Of a DNA stretch of 64,000 nt, positions 50,152-62,329 are shown one piece after another. Under the pieces are notes generated by a model that was given only the letters and a program-made list of their open reading frames with translations, ran no database searches and was not told where the DNA came from. Origin of the DNA: Pholis gunnellus (lineage: Eukaryota > Chordata > Actinopteri > Perciformes > Pholidae); contig OU342806.1 in assembly GCA_910591455.2 (NCBI GenBank), positions 19,993,841-20,057,840 on the forward strand. The letters are read 5' to 3'. Both the position numbers and the translations under genes were made by a program. The first letter of the stretch is position 1; the number at the start of each line of letters is the position of its first letter.

Positions 50152-53100
50152 ATGAGCTCCAGCCTGGTCAACTCTTTAGCCAAAGTCTATGATCCAAATC
50201 CTCTTCATGGCCAGAAGACTGGTGGAAGGAAGCTCTCACTTAATGGATCAGACAAGTCCCAAGCCTCCTCGCCATCGCCGTGCTCCCCTCATGACGCCGC
50301 CCTGCGCTGCGTGGAGAGCCGAATGGACTCACTGAGCTCTCAGATGGAGCGCTTGCTCAGCATGCAGCAGACCGTCTTGGTCCGGCTAGATGGCCTGTCC
50401 CTGGACGTCAGGGGCATAGGTCGGGATCTGGCATGGATGCGCGAAGAGGGCCACGGGGGGAGACGCGGGTCCGGGGTTCACGCGGCGTGCAGAGAGCTGC
50501 ATGGGACCGTTGAGAGGGCCAGCGAGCAGATGGAGAGTCAGGGACGCAGGCTGGACGGGGTGGAGAGGCTTGTGGAGGGCACCCAGCAGGTGATCTGCTT
50601 TATTGGGGAGGTAGTGAAGAGCTCCAGGCTGGTGGAGCTGCTGTTCAAACAGCCCGGAAAGAAGGCGAACAAGAAGGTAAGAGATTTAACAACGTCACAA
50701 GCGAGGTTTTTCCAGCAAGAAGTTGCACAAAATCCATTTTTTCATCTCGTGGTCTGTTCTCATCTCCAACACAGAGTATACGTTGAGGAAGGTGCAGCGC
50801 AATGTTCTCATGGTGGTTCTGTTACTGTGTGCTGTGTCGCCAATGTCGACATCGTGAGAGGTCTAATTGCATTGTGATCATAGCGACAGATGCATTAAGT
50901 GCTGTTCGAAAGGTTGCAAATCCAAGGCTGCAAATCCAAGGCTTTTAGATTCCTTCTTTGAGTATCAAGCTGCCAGTCATTCCTTATTGTTCTGATACAT
51001 ACACGTGGTATTATTATTAGCTCTGCTGTACTTCAACATGTCATTCTCTGTAATGTTAAGTGATTTTCCCTCATGCAGTGATTGTCATTTGCCTCTGAGG
51101 TGTAAATGGTTCGGGTCAGACTGGTTATCTTATCCAAACGGTGTCTTTATCAGCACAGCAGTGGACTGGACTGCAGCTGCACAGGCTCAGTCTAGTCCGG
51201 GCCGGTTCCGAAGCCACACCTAGTCTGCATCACATTGTGCATGTTTGTTATCCTTAATCTCTAGGAGCAATATTGAGAATGTGCCGAGCGCCGTTGCGTA
51301 GCTTTTTACTGCCTTGTCTTTGTAAGATATCCGTGTATGTTTGCGTGTGAGTTGTAATATCTCGCGTGCTTGAATTCGGCTGATTCAGAAGCAGTTTTTC
51401 AGGAATGTGGCTCAGCAAACAGATTCATGACATATTAAATAACAGAGAAACCGCAGCAGGGATCACCTGAACCTCTTTTCTGCCATCCTGTAAAGTGTGA
51501 TGCATGGATACTGCACTTATTTCATGTCCTTTAATCACTGTATAGTAGATGTGGGAAAGAGAGAATGTAACAGTTTCCTGTGTTGTGCGGCATGTCGTCT
51601 GCTACGGATGACATGTGACCTCTCCTCTTTCTCCTGGAGGAGGCATCCGTTCCTCTCGACATTATGCTTGAGTTACGGGGTCAACCGCAGCAGCGCTAAC
51701 AAACACTTTGGCTTGCTGTCTGACAAATGTGCAAATGAAAACACACATACATATGACTACGCTGTTCCCGACTGCAATCAGACTGAAAAATTACTTTTTG
51801 AAAAAGAGAAAACGAATTTGTTGCAAATATAGGAGTTTGGATTTTTAAACCTGTCTCAAGTTTTGTCCATATCTGACCCTTTGTAGATCTGTTGTCTAAT
51901 GCTTGATCTTCATTTCTTCTTTCTGCAACCAGGCAAAGGATGACAAAGATAAAGCCAAACTGAGCCTGAAGGGCTCGAAGGCCCAGAAGAAGAGGAGACC
52001 CGCTGACTCGACAGGTAGGCTCAAACAGGAAATGACACTCGACCTCCAATCGCCGGAGTTTATACAGAGACGTACACAGCATCTTTATCCTTCGACGATC
52101 TGCTGGAATAGATATGGACTATAGCCCGACCAATGCTGGATTTTTTAAGCCAATTTAGATACTGATATTTGGAAGTTTAGTAATATATCAGCAGATTTTT
52201 TCCATTTGGCATTTTTAACTATTTTTAACTATTGCATAAAATACATACTAGTATATACCATGAGTGAATTATATCCATGGCATTTTCAAAACACAGTGAA
52301 AACTACACTTTTGGAAGTTTTAAATGCAATGGCAGTAAAACGTCCATCCTGAGTGCCAAACATCGCTTATGGTTATTTGCTTTGTTTTCCCCATGTCAGA
52401 CACTTGCGTGCAGAATGAGCCTGTGCTGCAGGAGCAGGTGGAACAGCTCAACAGGCAGAACACTGAGCATTCCCATGGAAGGGCCGAGGCCGACAGTCAG
52501 AAGGGGGAGGACAGGGGAAGTGGGGGAAGAAGACAGGAGTCGGCGGAGCTGATCCTGGACGGACCACACACCTCTGCCGCCCAGTCAGAGGACGGGAAGA
52601 AGGCAACCGAGGAGACAGAGGAGGAAGAGGAGGGGGGTATCTTTGATGACTCCGAGTCAGAGGAAGAGGAGGACAAGGCGGAAGAAGGGGCTGGAAAAGT
52701 GGAGGACGACGCGACGAGAAAGCATATAGGGGAGACAGAAGACTCGTCAAAATCGGAAAAGGCCCCAAGCATCATCGCAGATATCTGCAAGACCGCGGTC
52801 CTACCACAGGAGAGGTAGTTCTCGCCGATCACAGTTTCATGCTTTCATTTCTGTCTTAGAATAGAACTCTGGACACGATAACTGTGTCATCATTGTGTTT
52901 ATCTTTATTTCTTTATCGTTCTGATCTATCACAGAAGTCAGTTAAAAGACAAATTCTTTGGGGGAGGGAGAAGAAAAATGAAACAACATTAAATGAAGTA
53001 AAAAATGCAGGCGCTCAATGTTTTTCTTTTATTTTCACGTGTAGCTCTGAGGAAGTCGGCGATGTGGCCACTTGCAGCAAACGTCATGTCACAGAAGAGG

Positions 53101-56100
53101 ACCTGGAGAAGGACGACCTCAAAAAAAGCAGAGTGGAAGACAGTAAAGGGGAAAGTGATGACGGGCAGGTGGTTGACGGGGACGAGCCTCTGGCTTCCAA
53201 ATCTGACGATGTAAAGACAGAGGTGGACGAGGAGGGGGAGGAGGGAGAGTCAGCAGTGAAGGAATTCATCATTGGTAAGACATTATGTTTGAGAAACAGT
53301 CCAAGAAAGCACTGTGGGCATATCCTTGGTTTTGTAGGGAATGCATGTTGTTGTTTTTTTAAGTTGTTATCATGTGTAACTTTCAATTTAGTTTGGAATC
53401 AGGTGTGTAACTATTTTTGCCAAAATAAGGATTAGTTGATTAATGAGCAACTTTTATTTTGAAGTTTAGACCTTGGCTTAACTTGGTCATATCCTGTCGT
53501 GTAAATGGTTTTATGTAACCTTATAAAATGTTTTTTTGTTGTTGATAGAAGATAGACACCGATGTCTAACTGGCTTGATAAATTAATTCAATTCAACATG
53601 GACTTTTTTTCAAGGTGTCTGCTTTCTTGCACATGTTCATTCATACCACTTACATTCAAATACAAGATAAATAGTCACGAATGACAAATGGTCTCGAAAT
53701 GATGAAATAGTCCAACCATATGCCTGCAGTTCAGACACAGACTCAGATTGTATCCCTTAACGATGTATGCAGGACTCCTGGCCTCAGTATTTCCAAAATC
53801 CTGGCTCTGGACCTGTTTGAGATGAATCCACTTTGTGTCGTATTCATGTGCTGCGAGCTCTCCACACACAGGCCCGACTTTGTTTGTTTGTCGGTGACAT
53901 TTAAGTTTTCGTTTCCCAGACTTTGGAACAGCTCCGATGTCATTACGCCACGGCTGCTCGAGCGTCACTGACATGTCAGTCGGCACAGCTGGCAGAGCAG
54001 ATAATGAGACATTAGCATGCTGCTATTTTTAATCCTCTGTTTTTCAGCAACGGCAAATTCTTGGTTTCATTCTGTCTTCCTTTGCGGTTTCTTCAGAGTC
54101 AAGCCCTCCACCGTTGGCACCTTTCGACCACTGCATCGTGACTCCCAAACCCAGTCAGATAGCCACCTTTTACACCATCAACAGAGACGAGGTCCTCGGA
54201 GGGTGAGTACCTCCGAAAGAGTTTGTCTTCATTTTTTTCAGCCAGAGACACTTCAACACAATCGGCCCTCTCTGATGAAAGAACAGAGGATCTCCCCGCC
54301 TGTAAGGGGACGCCTAATAGTTTTTTCAAAGACCTTTTTATTGCCCCTCTAAAGGGCATTTGATTTTGAGCCCCAGAGGGGCTCTTGTGAAATAGTGGGC
54401 CTCTCTGATGTAATAGACGAGTGCTAAATCCTGCCTCTCAAGCTGGAGATTACCCCTCTGCACGCAAGCACGTTGTTCAAATTACTGACATGATGGCACA
54501 GCATACAGCCTTAATTACTGTACGACTGCGGGAGCCATTATGATGATTCATAATTATTTTCAGAATCAATTTTTTTTAACGAATCGATTATTGTTCCCAG
54601 ATTACAAGTTGCTAGAGAGAGTCTTAAAATTGGGTGTTTTGTCCAACTAACAATCCAAAATCCAATTTAGTTAGTTGTTTGAGATGCTGGAACCAGCAAT
54701 TATTGTATATTTGACCATGAGTCATTTCTTAAATTATTAAATCTAAATAGTTATTTCTGTCCATTGTGTAATCCTTTCAGCAGAATACGTGTTTTGTAAA
54801 TAAAAAAATCAAATATCTAGGATGGTTCTTCTTCTACTCTGCCGCTAGTATCCATGTATGTGCTTGACTCATCGATGTGCTTTGCTTTTCTTTCATCAGG
54901 GGACGTTTTGGACAAGTCCACAAGTGCATAGAGAACTCGTCCGGTTTAATGTTGGCTGCCAAGATCATCAAAGCCAGGAGCCAGAAAGAGAAGGTGCAGT
55001 AATGATCGGCCGCTGAATGCTGACTACGAAGCAGAATGTGTGTGTTTAACAATGGCATCGGGATGCCTGTTTCCCCAGACAGTCTAATGGACGGTCACTT
55101 CCATTGTTGCTAAGCACCATAAAAGGATTACATTTTAGAAATAGATGCAGCTCAACAGCCCAGAGGGCATGTGGCAGCTTTTTTCAGCCTTATTGTGTCT
55201 TTCTTGCTCGTAGACATTCGAAAGTGACGTGAGAGAGGTCAGATGTCGGAGTAGCTCTGTGGTTATATTATCATCAGAGCTATTCAAATGGCTCTTTTGA
55301 ATAAGCCTTTTGAATAGCTCACGTTGCTGCCAGTGGTCATGCATGACAAAAAGGACTGTGTTGGAAAAGCCAATGGCAACATATCTTCATTTATCCAGTA
55401 GCTGCATCCTCTTTGCAATTCCTCCTGCAAAATTGTGCGAATTTTACATCAGAATCTGAAGCGGAATCAGTTTTATTGCCAAGTAGTTTTTCACATACAA
55501 GGAATTTGTCTTTTGGTGTTTTGATGCATAACAATAGACGTTGTAATTAAAATGAAAAGCAAGTACTGCAAAAGTCAAGAAGCAAGAAAAGAACTGCACA
55601 GTGTTGTGCAGGAATGTGCAAACTATTGATATGTAATGTATTCCATTACATTTCTTTGGCTGACATTACTTTACTTTATAAGTAAATCTAAATAAATGCA
55701 TTCATCCATGTGGGTACAACCTCAAAATTGCAAGAATCCTGCAAGTACATCACCTTCATCAAATATGCTGAACTGTTCCAAGTGCTACATTTAGAAACAA
55801 TGCGCTGCTAAAACATCTAGCTGGTAGCTACACTAAATCAATATCAGTAGCTTTTCTGTGGAGAGCATTTACTTTGAAGCAGCTGCAAGAAATCAGTTGA
55901 TATTAACAGTAGCTCACACAACAATGGACTTCATTACAAGTCTGGCTCGAGAGAGGAGAGTGGATGAGAAAGCAACGAGAGGTCCATCTCCTTTTTATCA
56001 AACAGGGGAGTAAAATAAAACGGCAGTGACTCCTATTTTACACTGAAGGTACAAAGGATGGCGATACAGCTCATTTCAGTGTTTAGGCCATTACATTTTG

Positions 56101-56532
56101 TCCACGCTTCACATCAGAATGCTGGGTTCAGAAGCCTCTTACATGTTTACACATTTTTTTAAAAAGGTGGTGGATCACAATAGGAGCTAGATGTTCCTCA
56201 GAGAGCGGGGTCGGATGCAGACTGATGGTTCTCTTGGTTTTCGCGGTAATGGACTTCCATACAGCTGCCAGTCTCAAGTCTCCGAAAATCCCTCCACACA
56301 CACTATCTTCTTCTATGGTTTTTCAGCATATTATGTGCATAACCCATAAAAAAAAAAACCTGTAGGTTTTTCATTGACTCGTATTTGTTTCATGCCTTTT
56401 GTCTGCTTGTCTCTCAGGACGTGGTGAGGAATGAGATCCAGGTGATGAACCAGCTGAACCACGCCAACCTCATCCAGCTGTACGCCGCCTTTGAGTCGCG
56501 CCATGACATCATCCTGGTCATGGAATAGTAAG

Positions 56533-56563
<31 letters not shown>

Positions 56564-58298
56564 GTGGGGGGGGGGGGGCACGTGCGTTCGTCTGGGTGTA
56601 CACAGTATTTGTTCTCATTCGTCAATACAACATACTTACAAGCTCTGGCTCCTGTAGTGTGGAGGGAGGGGAGCTGTTTGACCGCATCATTGATGAGAAC
56701 TACAACCTGACGGAGCTGGACACGGTGCTGTTTATACGCCAGATCTGTGAAGGGCTGCAGTACATGCATAAGATGTACATCCTACATCTTGACCTCAAGG
56801 TAAACCTTCTCACAATCAGCAATATCCCTCTGATTTTCCAAATGTTACTTTAATTTTGTTTTCCAATACCAGCTTTTCTTGTTGCCATGTTCCTAATTAT
56901 CAAGGCTGCTTTTCAGGACATTCTGCAACTACTTTAATGCCCATTTATGTATCTATTGTTTGATTATGAAGAGTAACATGCACTGGTGTGATGTTTTAAT
57001 TGTCTTACATACCAGTGGAAGAAAGGTCCACTCAGAACTTTTTATTACTGCCACTTGGTCACCTTGGATGCATCATTGTTCTTTCCTCCCCCATAATCCT
57101 CCTCTTTTGTTCCTTTGCAGCCTGAGAACATTCTCTGTGTCAGCAGAGTAACTAACAAGATTAAAATCATTGACTTTGGCCTGGCCAGGAGGTAAAATAT
57201 GACATCTATTTACATTTACATCGTTAACTCTCATCTTTCATAACAGGACCTCCTGAGCCCCAGATACACCTCTTATGTTTCTGCTTGTCCTCTGACAGGT
57301 ATAAACCCAGGGAGAAGCTCAGGGTCAACTTTGGAACACCTGAATTTTTAGCCCCTGAAGTCATCAACTATGAGTTTGTTTCATTCCCCACTGACATGTG
57401 GAGCCTTGGCGTCATCACTTACATGCTGTGAGTTGTGGATGCTCATTCACACACATACACATACATATATATATATATATAGACTCACAGTAGCATCCCT
57501 GAACTCTATATCCTCTTGGTCCAGGCTCAGTGGCTTGTCTCCGTTCCTGGGGGACGATGACAACGAGACATTGAACAACATCCTGGCCTGTCAGTGGAAC
57601 TTTGAGGAGGAGGAGTTTACGGACATCTCCGACGAAGCCAAAGACTTCATCACCCTTCTGCTGGTGAAGAGCAAGAGCTGGAGGATGAGCGCCGCAGAGT
57701 CCCTTCGGCACCCCTGGCTGTCAGACCGGAGTCTGCACTATCGACTAAATCAGAAGGTAACGTAAAGACAGAGCTCTCATGATTACTGCTATCTTTCCCT
57801 GTCCACAGCTGGCCAATCAGAGCTCTTGCTGCTCCTCTGTGGGGGACTTTTAGGTGGCACAGAGCTTTTATAAGCTGTATCTAAGTTACAGCAATCATGA
57901 AACTTGTAATATGTACATCAAACATTATGTGAGTTATATAAGTTGTGTTAGTGAAGACACCAGTCTTGACCCGAGGAAACATGTGTGGCAAAGCACAGCG
58001 ACAGAAATTGTAAATAATTAAAAGTTAAAAAAACACTAATAGACAAAGAAACAAACCAGTGGTCATACAGTTCACTTCTCCAATGCACTAATTCAGCGGA
58101 TCCTCTCATTTTAGAAAAACAAGTGCCACTCCACGCATGCTCCTTCTCCAGAGAGCCAGACAGGTAAGACTCACATTTCTCCTGCTAGTTAGTGATTCAT
58201 TTCTGAATCTAAAGCATTGTCTCTTCCCCATCCGGCTACTTACGAACTTAAAACCTGAAATCTGCCTTTTCTTCTTTCCCTTTTTAGAAACACTGTGA
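50152..58298 (+). CDS. mylk4: Myosin light chain kinase family member 4, long isoform with MYLK3-like N terminus
   Basis: Coding exons: 50152-50676, 51933-52014, 52400-52814, 53045-53274, 54097-54202, 54900-54993, 56418-56527, 56658-56799, 57121-57191, 57299-57427, 57525-57756, 58115-58163 and 58288-58298; all phases agree, 731 residues. The first exon (175 residues) has coiled-coil stretches (MDSLSSQMERLLSMQQTVL; QQVICFIGEVVKSSRLVELL) resembling cardiac MYLK3. Exons 2-4 form a Glu/Asp-rich linker (about 176-417). The kinase follows: glycine loop LGGGRFGQV (about 451-459), Lys474 in AAKIIK, YILHLDLKPEN with catalytic Asp566 (HLD in place of HRD, normal in this family), DFG at 586, APE at 610-612. 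NETLNNILAC and HPWLSDRSLHYRL identify MYLK4 rather than MYLK3. It should phosphorylate Ser/Thr on myosin regulatory light chains (inference). The short C terminus ending QTETL shows no obvious calmodulin-binding helix. Confidence 0.93.
55449..55620. mobile_element. LINE 3'-end-like repeat fragment
   Basis: The block GGAATCAGTTTTATTGCCAA and CACATACAAGGAATTTGTC is the familiar tail of an abundant fish LINE-type repeat. It lies in the intron between the glycine-loop exon and the next kinase exon of mylk4. Confidence 0.5.
56533..56579. repeat. Poly-G tract directly after a mylk4 splice donor
   Basis: After the donor GTAAGT at 56528-56533 come about 30 consecutive G, then CGT and about a dozen more G. 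It lies in a 130-base intron of the kinase domain. Tract length may be affected by assembly. Confidence 0.9.
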
Positions 58299-59752
58299 GG
58301 CCCTCAGCATGCCTTTTGACAATGTAGGGCCCTGGAGCTCAACACTGGACCAATGCTGCTGTACCTGTATGGCTACAGGATAACTACTCTCGCATCCTCG
58401 TGTTAGCTTAGCTTCGCAGCTTGTATTTCTGACCTGAATAGTGTGAGGCCCGCAGGAGAAAAACTGACTTTTCGAACGCTGCCGTCGAGTCACGAATCAT
58501 CTGCTAGCATGCTTACTAGCATGCTTACCGCAGAGGACAAACCTTCGTACTGAACCAGCGTGGACTCGCTAGCAATACGACGTTGTTTAGAACGACCTGT
58601 ATCGCAGCGGTGAATCCAAAATATTAGAGACTAAAGACCTGAGTTATTTGCCACTTCCACAACTTCCACATGTAGTGAAAAGGCAAAACTGAAAATCAGC
58701 AGTTTAGCATCACACAGACACTGTTATTCTCCCCCTGATAGTGAGCCGTTTGTCATGTTGTCCTGGTTTGTTGCATGCTTTGCACTTTTTGTCCTATTTC
58801 TACACGATTTAGCAAACATTAAGCAAAATATAGACCGAAAGCTATTATTCAATTAATATATTTTTGTGAATACAGATTTATTTTTTCTTTCTTTTAATTT
58901 AATTTTTCTTTTAATTATTATTTTAAGTCTTATAAAATGTTATTCTTTCTTGAGCATAGAGATAAAAAAACAACAACAACAACATGTAGAACTTGGTTGC
59001 AGTTGAAGTCACAGCACATTCATTTATTTTGTACAGTGTGTAACACAACACCTCATACTCTCATTCCCCTGAAAAGTGAGGATATCTCAATGACTGAATA
59101 CTTCCTGTTTCGAGCCATATTCATCCCACGTTTCTGGTACATTTTCACTGTAGACCGGATTGCCTTCCGTGTGCGCTCATGCCACTAGCTCGCCTTCGCT
59201 TGGGCAGCTTGCTGTAGCCCTCTCACCTTCCATGAAGGCATAACGAACAACAGAACACTACCTTTGAATGACTCCCGATTACGACTGAAGTGGATTCTTA
59301 TGTTCGTTTATTTACTGGTTCAACACCAGACTGTACTTGAAGTGCAACGCTTTTATATTCAAGATGGGATTTCTTTCAGGGGAGACAAACAGGATCTGCA
59401 GCGTACTGCAACGACAGAGCGGAGGTGACATCAGCGCTGACTGATTTGCCATCCCGTTCTCTCTAAGAGACGGGAAGTTGGATGAATGTTTATCACTCAG
59501 TTGTTGGCTGCTCCAATTAGAAATGGAACAGCTTTGTGATCTTGAATACTTGTTTATTTGAATTCATGATACCTTTTTTCCAAGTTTTCTTGTGTAATGA
59601 TGACATAATTAAATGTAGAATATGAACAAGCAAATAAATAGAGCACACTAAAAAACATATGCAGTGTTTCTTGCAGTGTATTTCTTTGGAACTAAAACTT
59701 GAATATTCAAATTGTGTGATTTGCATGACAGTTGTACTCAGTAGGCAATAAA
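58299..59752 (+). other. Likely 3' untranslated region and flank of mylk4
   Basis: No further exon follows the TGA at 58296-58298. AATAAA motifs at 59633-59638 and 59747-59752 could be the polyadenylation signal, giving a 3' untranslated region of about 1.4 kb. The true end cannot be fixed. Confidence 0.4.
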
Positions 59753-59782
59753 CACGACTTCCTGAATGAGTACGTTGCTTCC

Positions 59783-60412
59783 AGAATAAAAGCTGAAAAT
59801 GAAAAAATTGGCTTTAAGGGAACGGACCATTGAGTTCTGGAAAAGTATGCCAATGAAAAAATACCCCAATGTCAAACGGGCTGCGCTTAAGATACTGTCA
59901 ATGTTTGGGTCAACATACGTCTGCGAGTCTGTGTTTTCTACCCTGAAACACGTGAAATCAAAGCATCGATCTGTTCTGACTGACACCCATGTGAAAGAAT
60001 TGCTTTGAGTGGCAACAACGGAATACAAGCCAGATTTGAAGAGGATTGTTCAAGGCAAGGAATGCCAGAAGTCCCACTAAGTAACATGCATAGTAAAAGA
60101 AAAACACTATTGTAAATTATTATATTTTTGTTTGTGGACTTGGTTGAACTGAGAGTTTGTCTGTGTGAGACAGTGCACACAATGTTCATTGTTGAAAATG
60201 ACTGGCCTGTGGTCTTAGTACTGTAGGAGTCCATTTCTGTCATTATCATGTTGGTGTGTGACATTTACAATAAATCTGGCTGAGCAAAGGTGTGTGTGTG
60301 TGTGAGGAAGGGATAGGGTGATGTTCATGTGTGCCCATGTGTATGATGTGGCTCTTTGCGGTAACACAGTAAAAAATGTGGCTCTTGGTCTCTGACTGGT
60401 TGGCCACCCCTG
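59783..60412 (+). mobile_element. 3' remnant of a hAT transposon with broken transposase
   Basis: An ORF fragment (59799 to 60080, plus strand) encodes the hAT C-terminal dimerisation region: FWKSMPMKKYPNVKRAAL, then STYVCESVFSTLKHVKSK. It is interrupted by an in-frame TGA at 60006-60008, after which the same frame continues (ATTEYKPDLKRIV) to a TAA at 60078. The right terminus ending GGTTGGCCACCCCTG at 60412 is preserved. The left terminus and most of the transposase are absent. It resembles the domesticable ZBED/GTF2IRD2-like hAT group but this copy is dead. Confidence 0.75.
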
Positions 60413-60467
60413 ATCTACAGCATGTCAGCAAAAAGGTAATACACACAGCGTCCAAGCACGCACTTAC

Positions 60468-60626
60468 CGAGGGCTGTTGTCGAAGATGCCAAGGTGACTC
60501 AATGTCAAGTACGGATGCTGCAGAATTTGGCTGGGTGTGATCCTTTGAGCCGCATCCACCAGCAGTGAGGCAATCCACAAAATATAGCCGGTCACTATTA
60601 TCAGCCTCGGCATCTTCTCCAGACGC
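60468..60626 (-). pseudogene. Orphan HIPK-like kinase exon with frameshift
   Basis: On the minus strand the start reads DRLYFVDCLTA in one frame. After a one- or two-base shift it continues as VDAAQRITPSQILQHPYLTLSHL, the end of a protein kinase catalytic domain of the HIPK type (subdomain XI, Arg followed by a HP helix). The exon still ends at a perfect GTAAGT donor (60467-60462). No other kinase exons are visible on this strand up to 64 kb. This fits a relic of one of the lineage-expanded fish HIPK-like genes. The frameshift was read by eye. Confidence 0.55.
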
Positions 60627-61362
60627 CTTGTGGAGGATCAGATTAAAACAAAACAGTCAGAACTTGTTTGTATGTTCTGACATTTCAGAATAATGTACGT
60701 ACAGTATATTATATTACTGGATTGCAGATAGTGCATTGTTATTATACATATAGAGGTTTCTTTTCCCCGATTTTGAAACATCCTATACATGAGTTATCTT
60801 GTTATGTTAGTCCTGATAAGAGATCACAGGAACCCAGTTAACATTGATGGATCTCTGCAGGACAAACCTCATTTCTTGACCACGTTAACACCTGCTGGGT
60901 GTTCAGGCGCATCACAAAAACTCATCTCACAAAGTACATCCGACAGTGCATCCTTCTATCCAAACTCATTAAATTCAAACCAAAACTAAAACTGTAAATT
61001 AGGACACCAGTTTAATTGATTTAAATAATCTAAGCAACTTTCTAGACGCCCCTGTACTGAAACAAAGTGATGCGATTGACATATTGATTGATTTGGATTC
61101 ATCCTCCTGTGTGTTAGTGTGTATCGAAGATGTGCACAGTGTTCCGTTTTGTCCATTTGTTTCTCCACACACTTTTTAAAATGTATTATGTCATATTTAT
61201 TTACGAGTCAACGAAATATGCATTTTTTTTAGGAAGACAGATGAAGATCAAATACAGTAACATACAGTAAGGCCTATCATACAGTGAAACTGTGAGGCTT
61301 ATAATACAAAAGTGTATTTTAGCAGATGATTTATGAATTTATATTAATAAGCCTGAATATAC

Positions 61363-61560
61363 AATAAGATAAGATAAGATTTTATTGTCCCGAAGGAAAT
61401 TTGTCTTGGAAACAGACATACAGTGTCTGCTGTTAAAACAATGCAAATAACATATTGCACATACTTTACATACACAGACTGTCGCCAGTCCACATACCCG
61501 CACACACAGTACCTACTGTACATGCAAAAGACTGCCACCAGCCAACAATACAACCACTGT
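61363..61560. mobile_element. LINE-type repeat fragment
   Basis: ATAAGATAAGATAAGATTTT followed by ATTGTCCCGAAGGAAATTTG is a very common teleost repeat tail. Only the terminal part is recognisable. Confidence 0.55.
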
Positions 61561-61961
61561 TCATGTTACTAATGTGACTCTTTATGAATGTGTTAATCTG
61601 GCTGTAAAAGTACAGGTAATCCTTAAATAAACAACTGAATTAGTTTTCAGCCAGCAGTTAACACAGAGACATTTTCACAATGCGTTTGTTGGTCCATGCT
61701 TCTCACTTCACTGTGCTGATTGATAAATCCATCCATCAGTATCAACTCGTGAACACATATCAGTGATGAATCACCCTGATTTGTATCAATAGGTAAGAGT
61801 GTGGGCAAACAGACGTGTGTGTATAGAAGGAGGGAAGGAAAAGACGGCCTGAGGGTGTTGGTCTGATATAACAAAATCAGTTTTATCAGCCGAGGCATCG
61901 ACGATGAGGTGGAAGACGAGAAGAGACAAAAGTTAAGCAACATGAAGAGTCTCTCTCTCAA

Positions 61962-61981
61962 ACACACACACACACACACAC
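61962..61981. repeat. Short (CA)n microsatellite
   Basis: About ten CA units within otherwise unannotated flank. Confidence 0.85.
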
Positions 61982-62329
61982 AAACTGGGTGTCGGCTTCC
62001 ATTAGCCTGTAGGGCTATGAGTTATAATAACATAATTTAGAAAAACACAGCAAAAATAAATAAACACAAGAAGCACTCAAAAAAACAACCAATCAGTAAA
62101 CAGCAATCAAATAAAAACAAATGATGAAAAACAGATTTAACAGAATATGAGGACATCTCTCATCACCTGATCCTCCCAACTTTAAATAAATGTTTTTGTC
62201 CCATAAACATACCAGTTAACTTTAGTTCTGGTTGTACACTTTCACATAAAGCATCACATTTATGATCAAAATACCAGACTGCTGTCCCAAAATGATCCTG
62301 ATTCATCATGTAATGGGGCTCTGGGTGTC

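Noticed and set aside
52448..52832. Minus-strand open frames rich in Pro and Ser
   Set aside because: Antisense of the acidic linker exon of mylk4.
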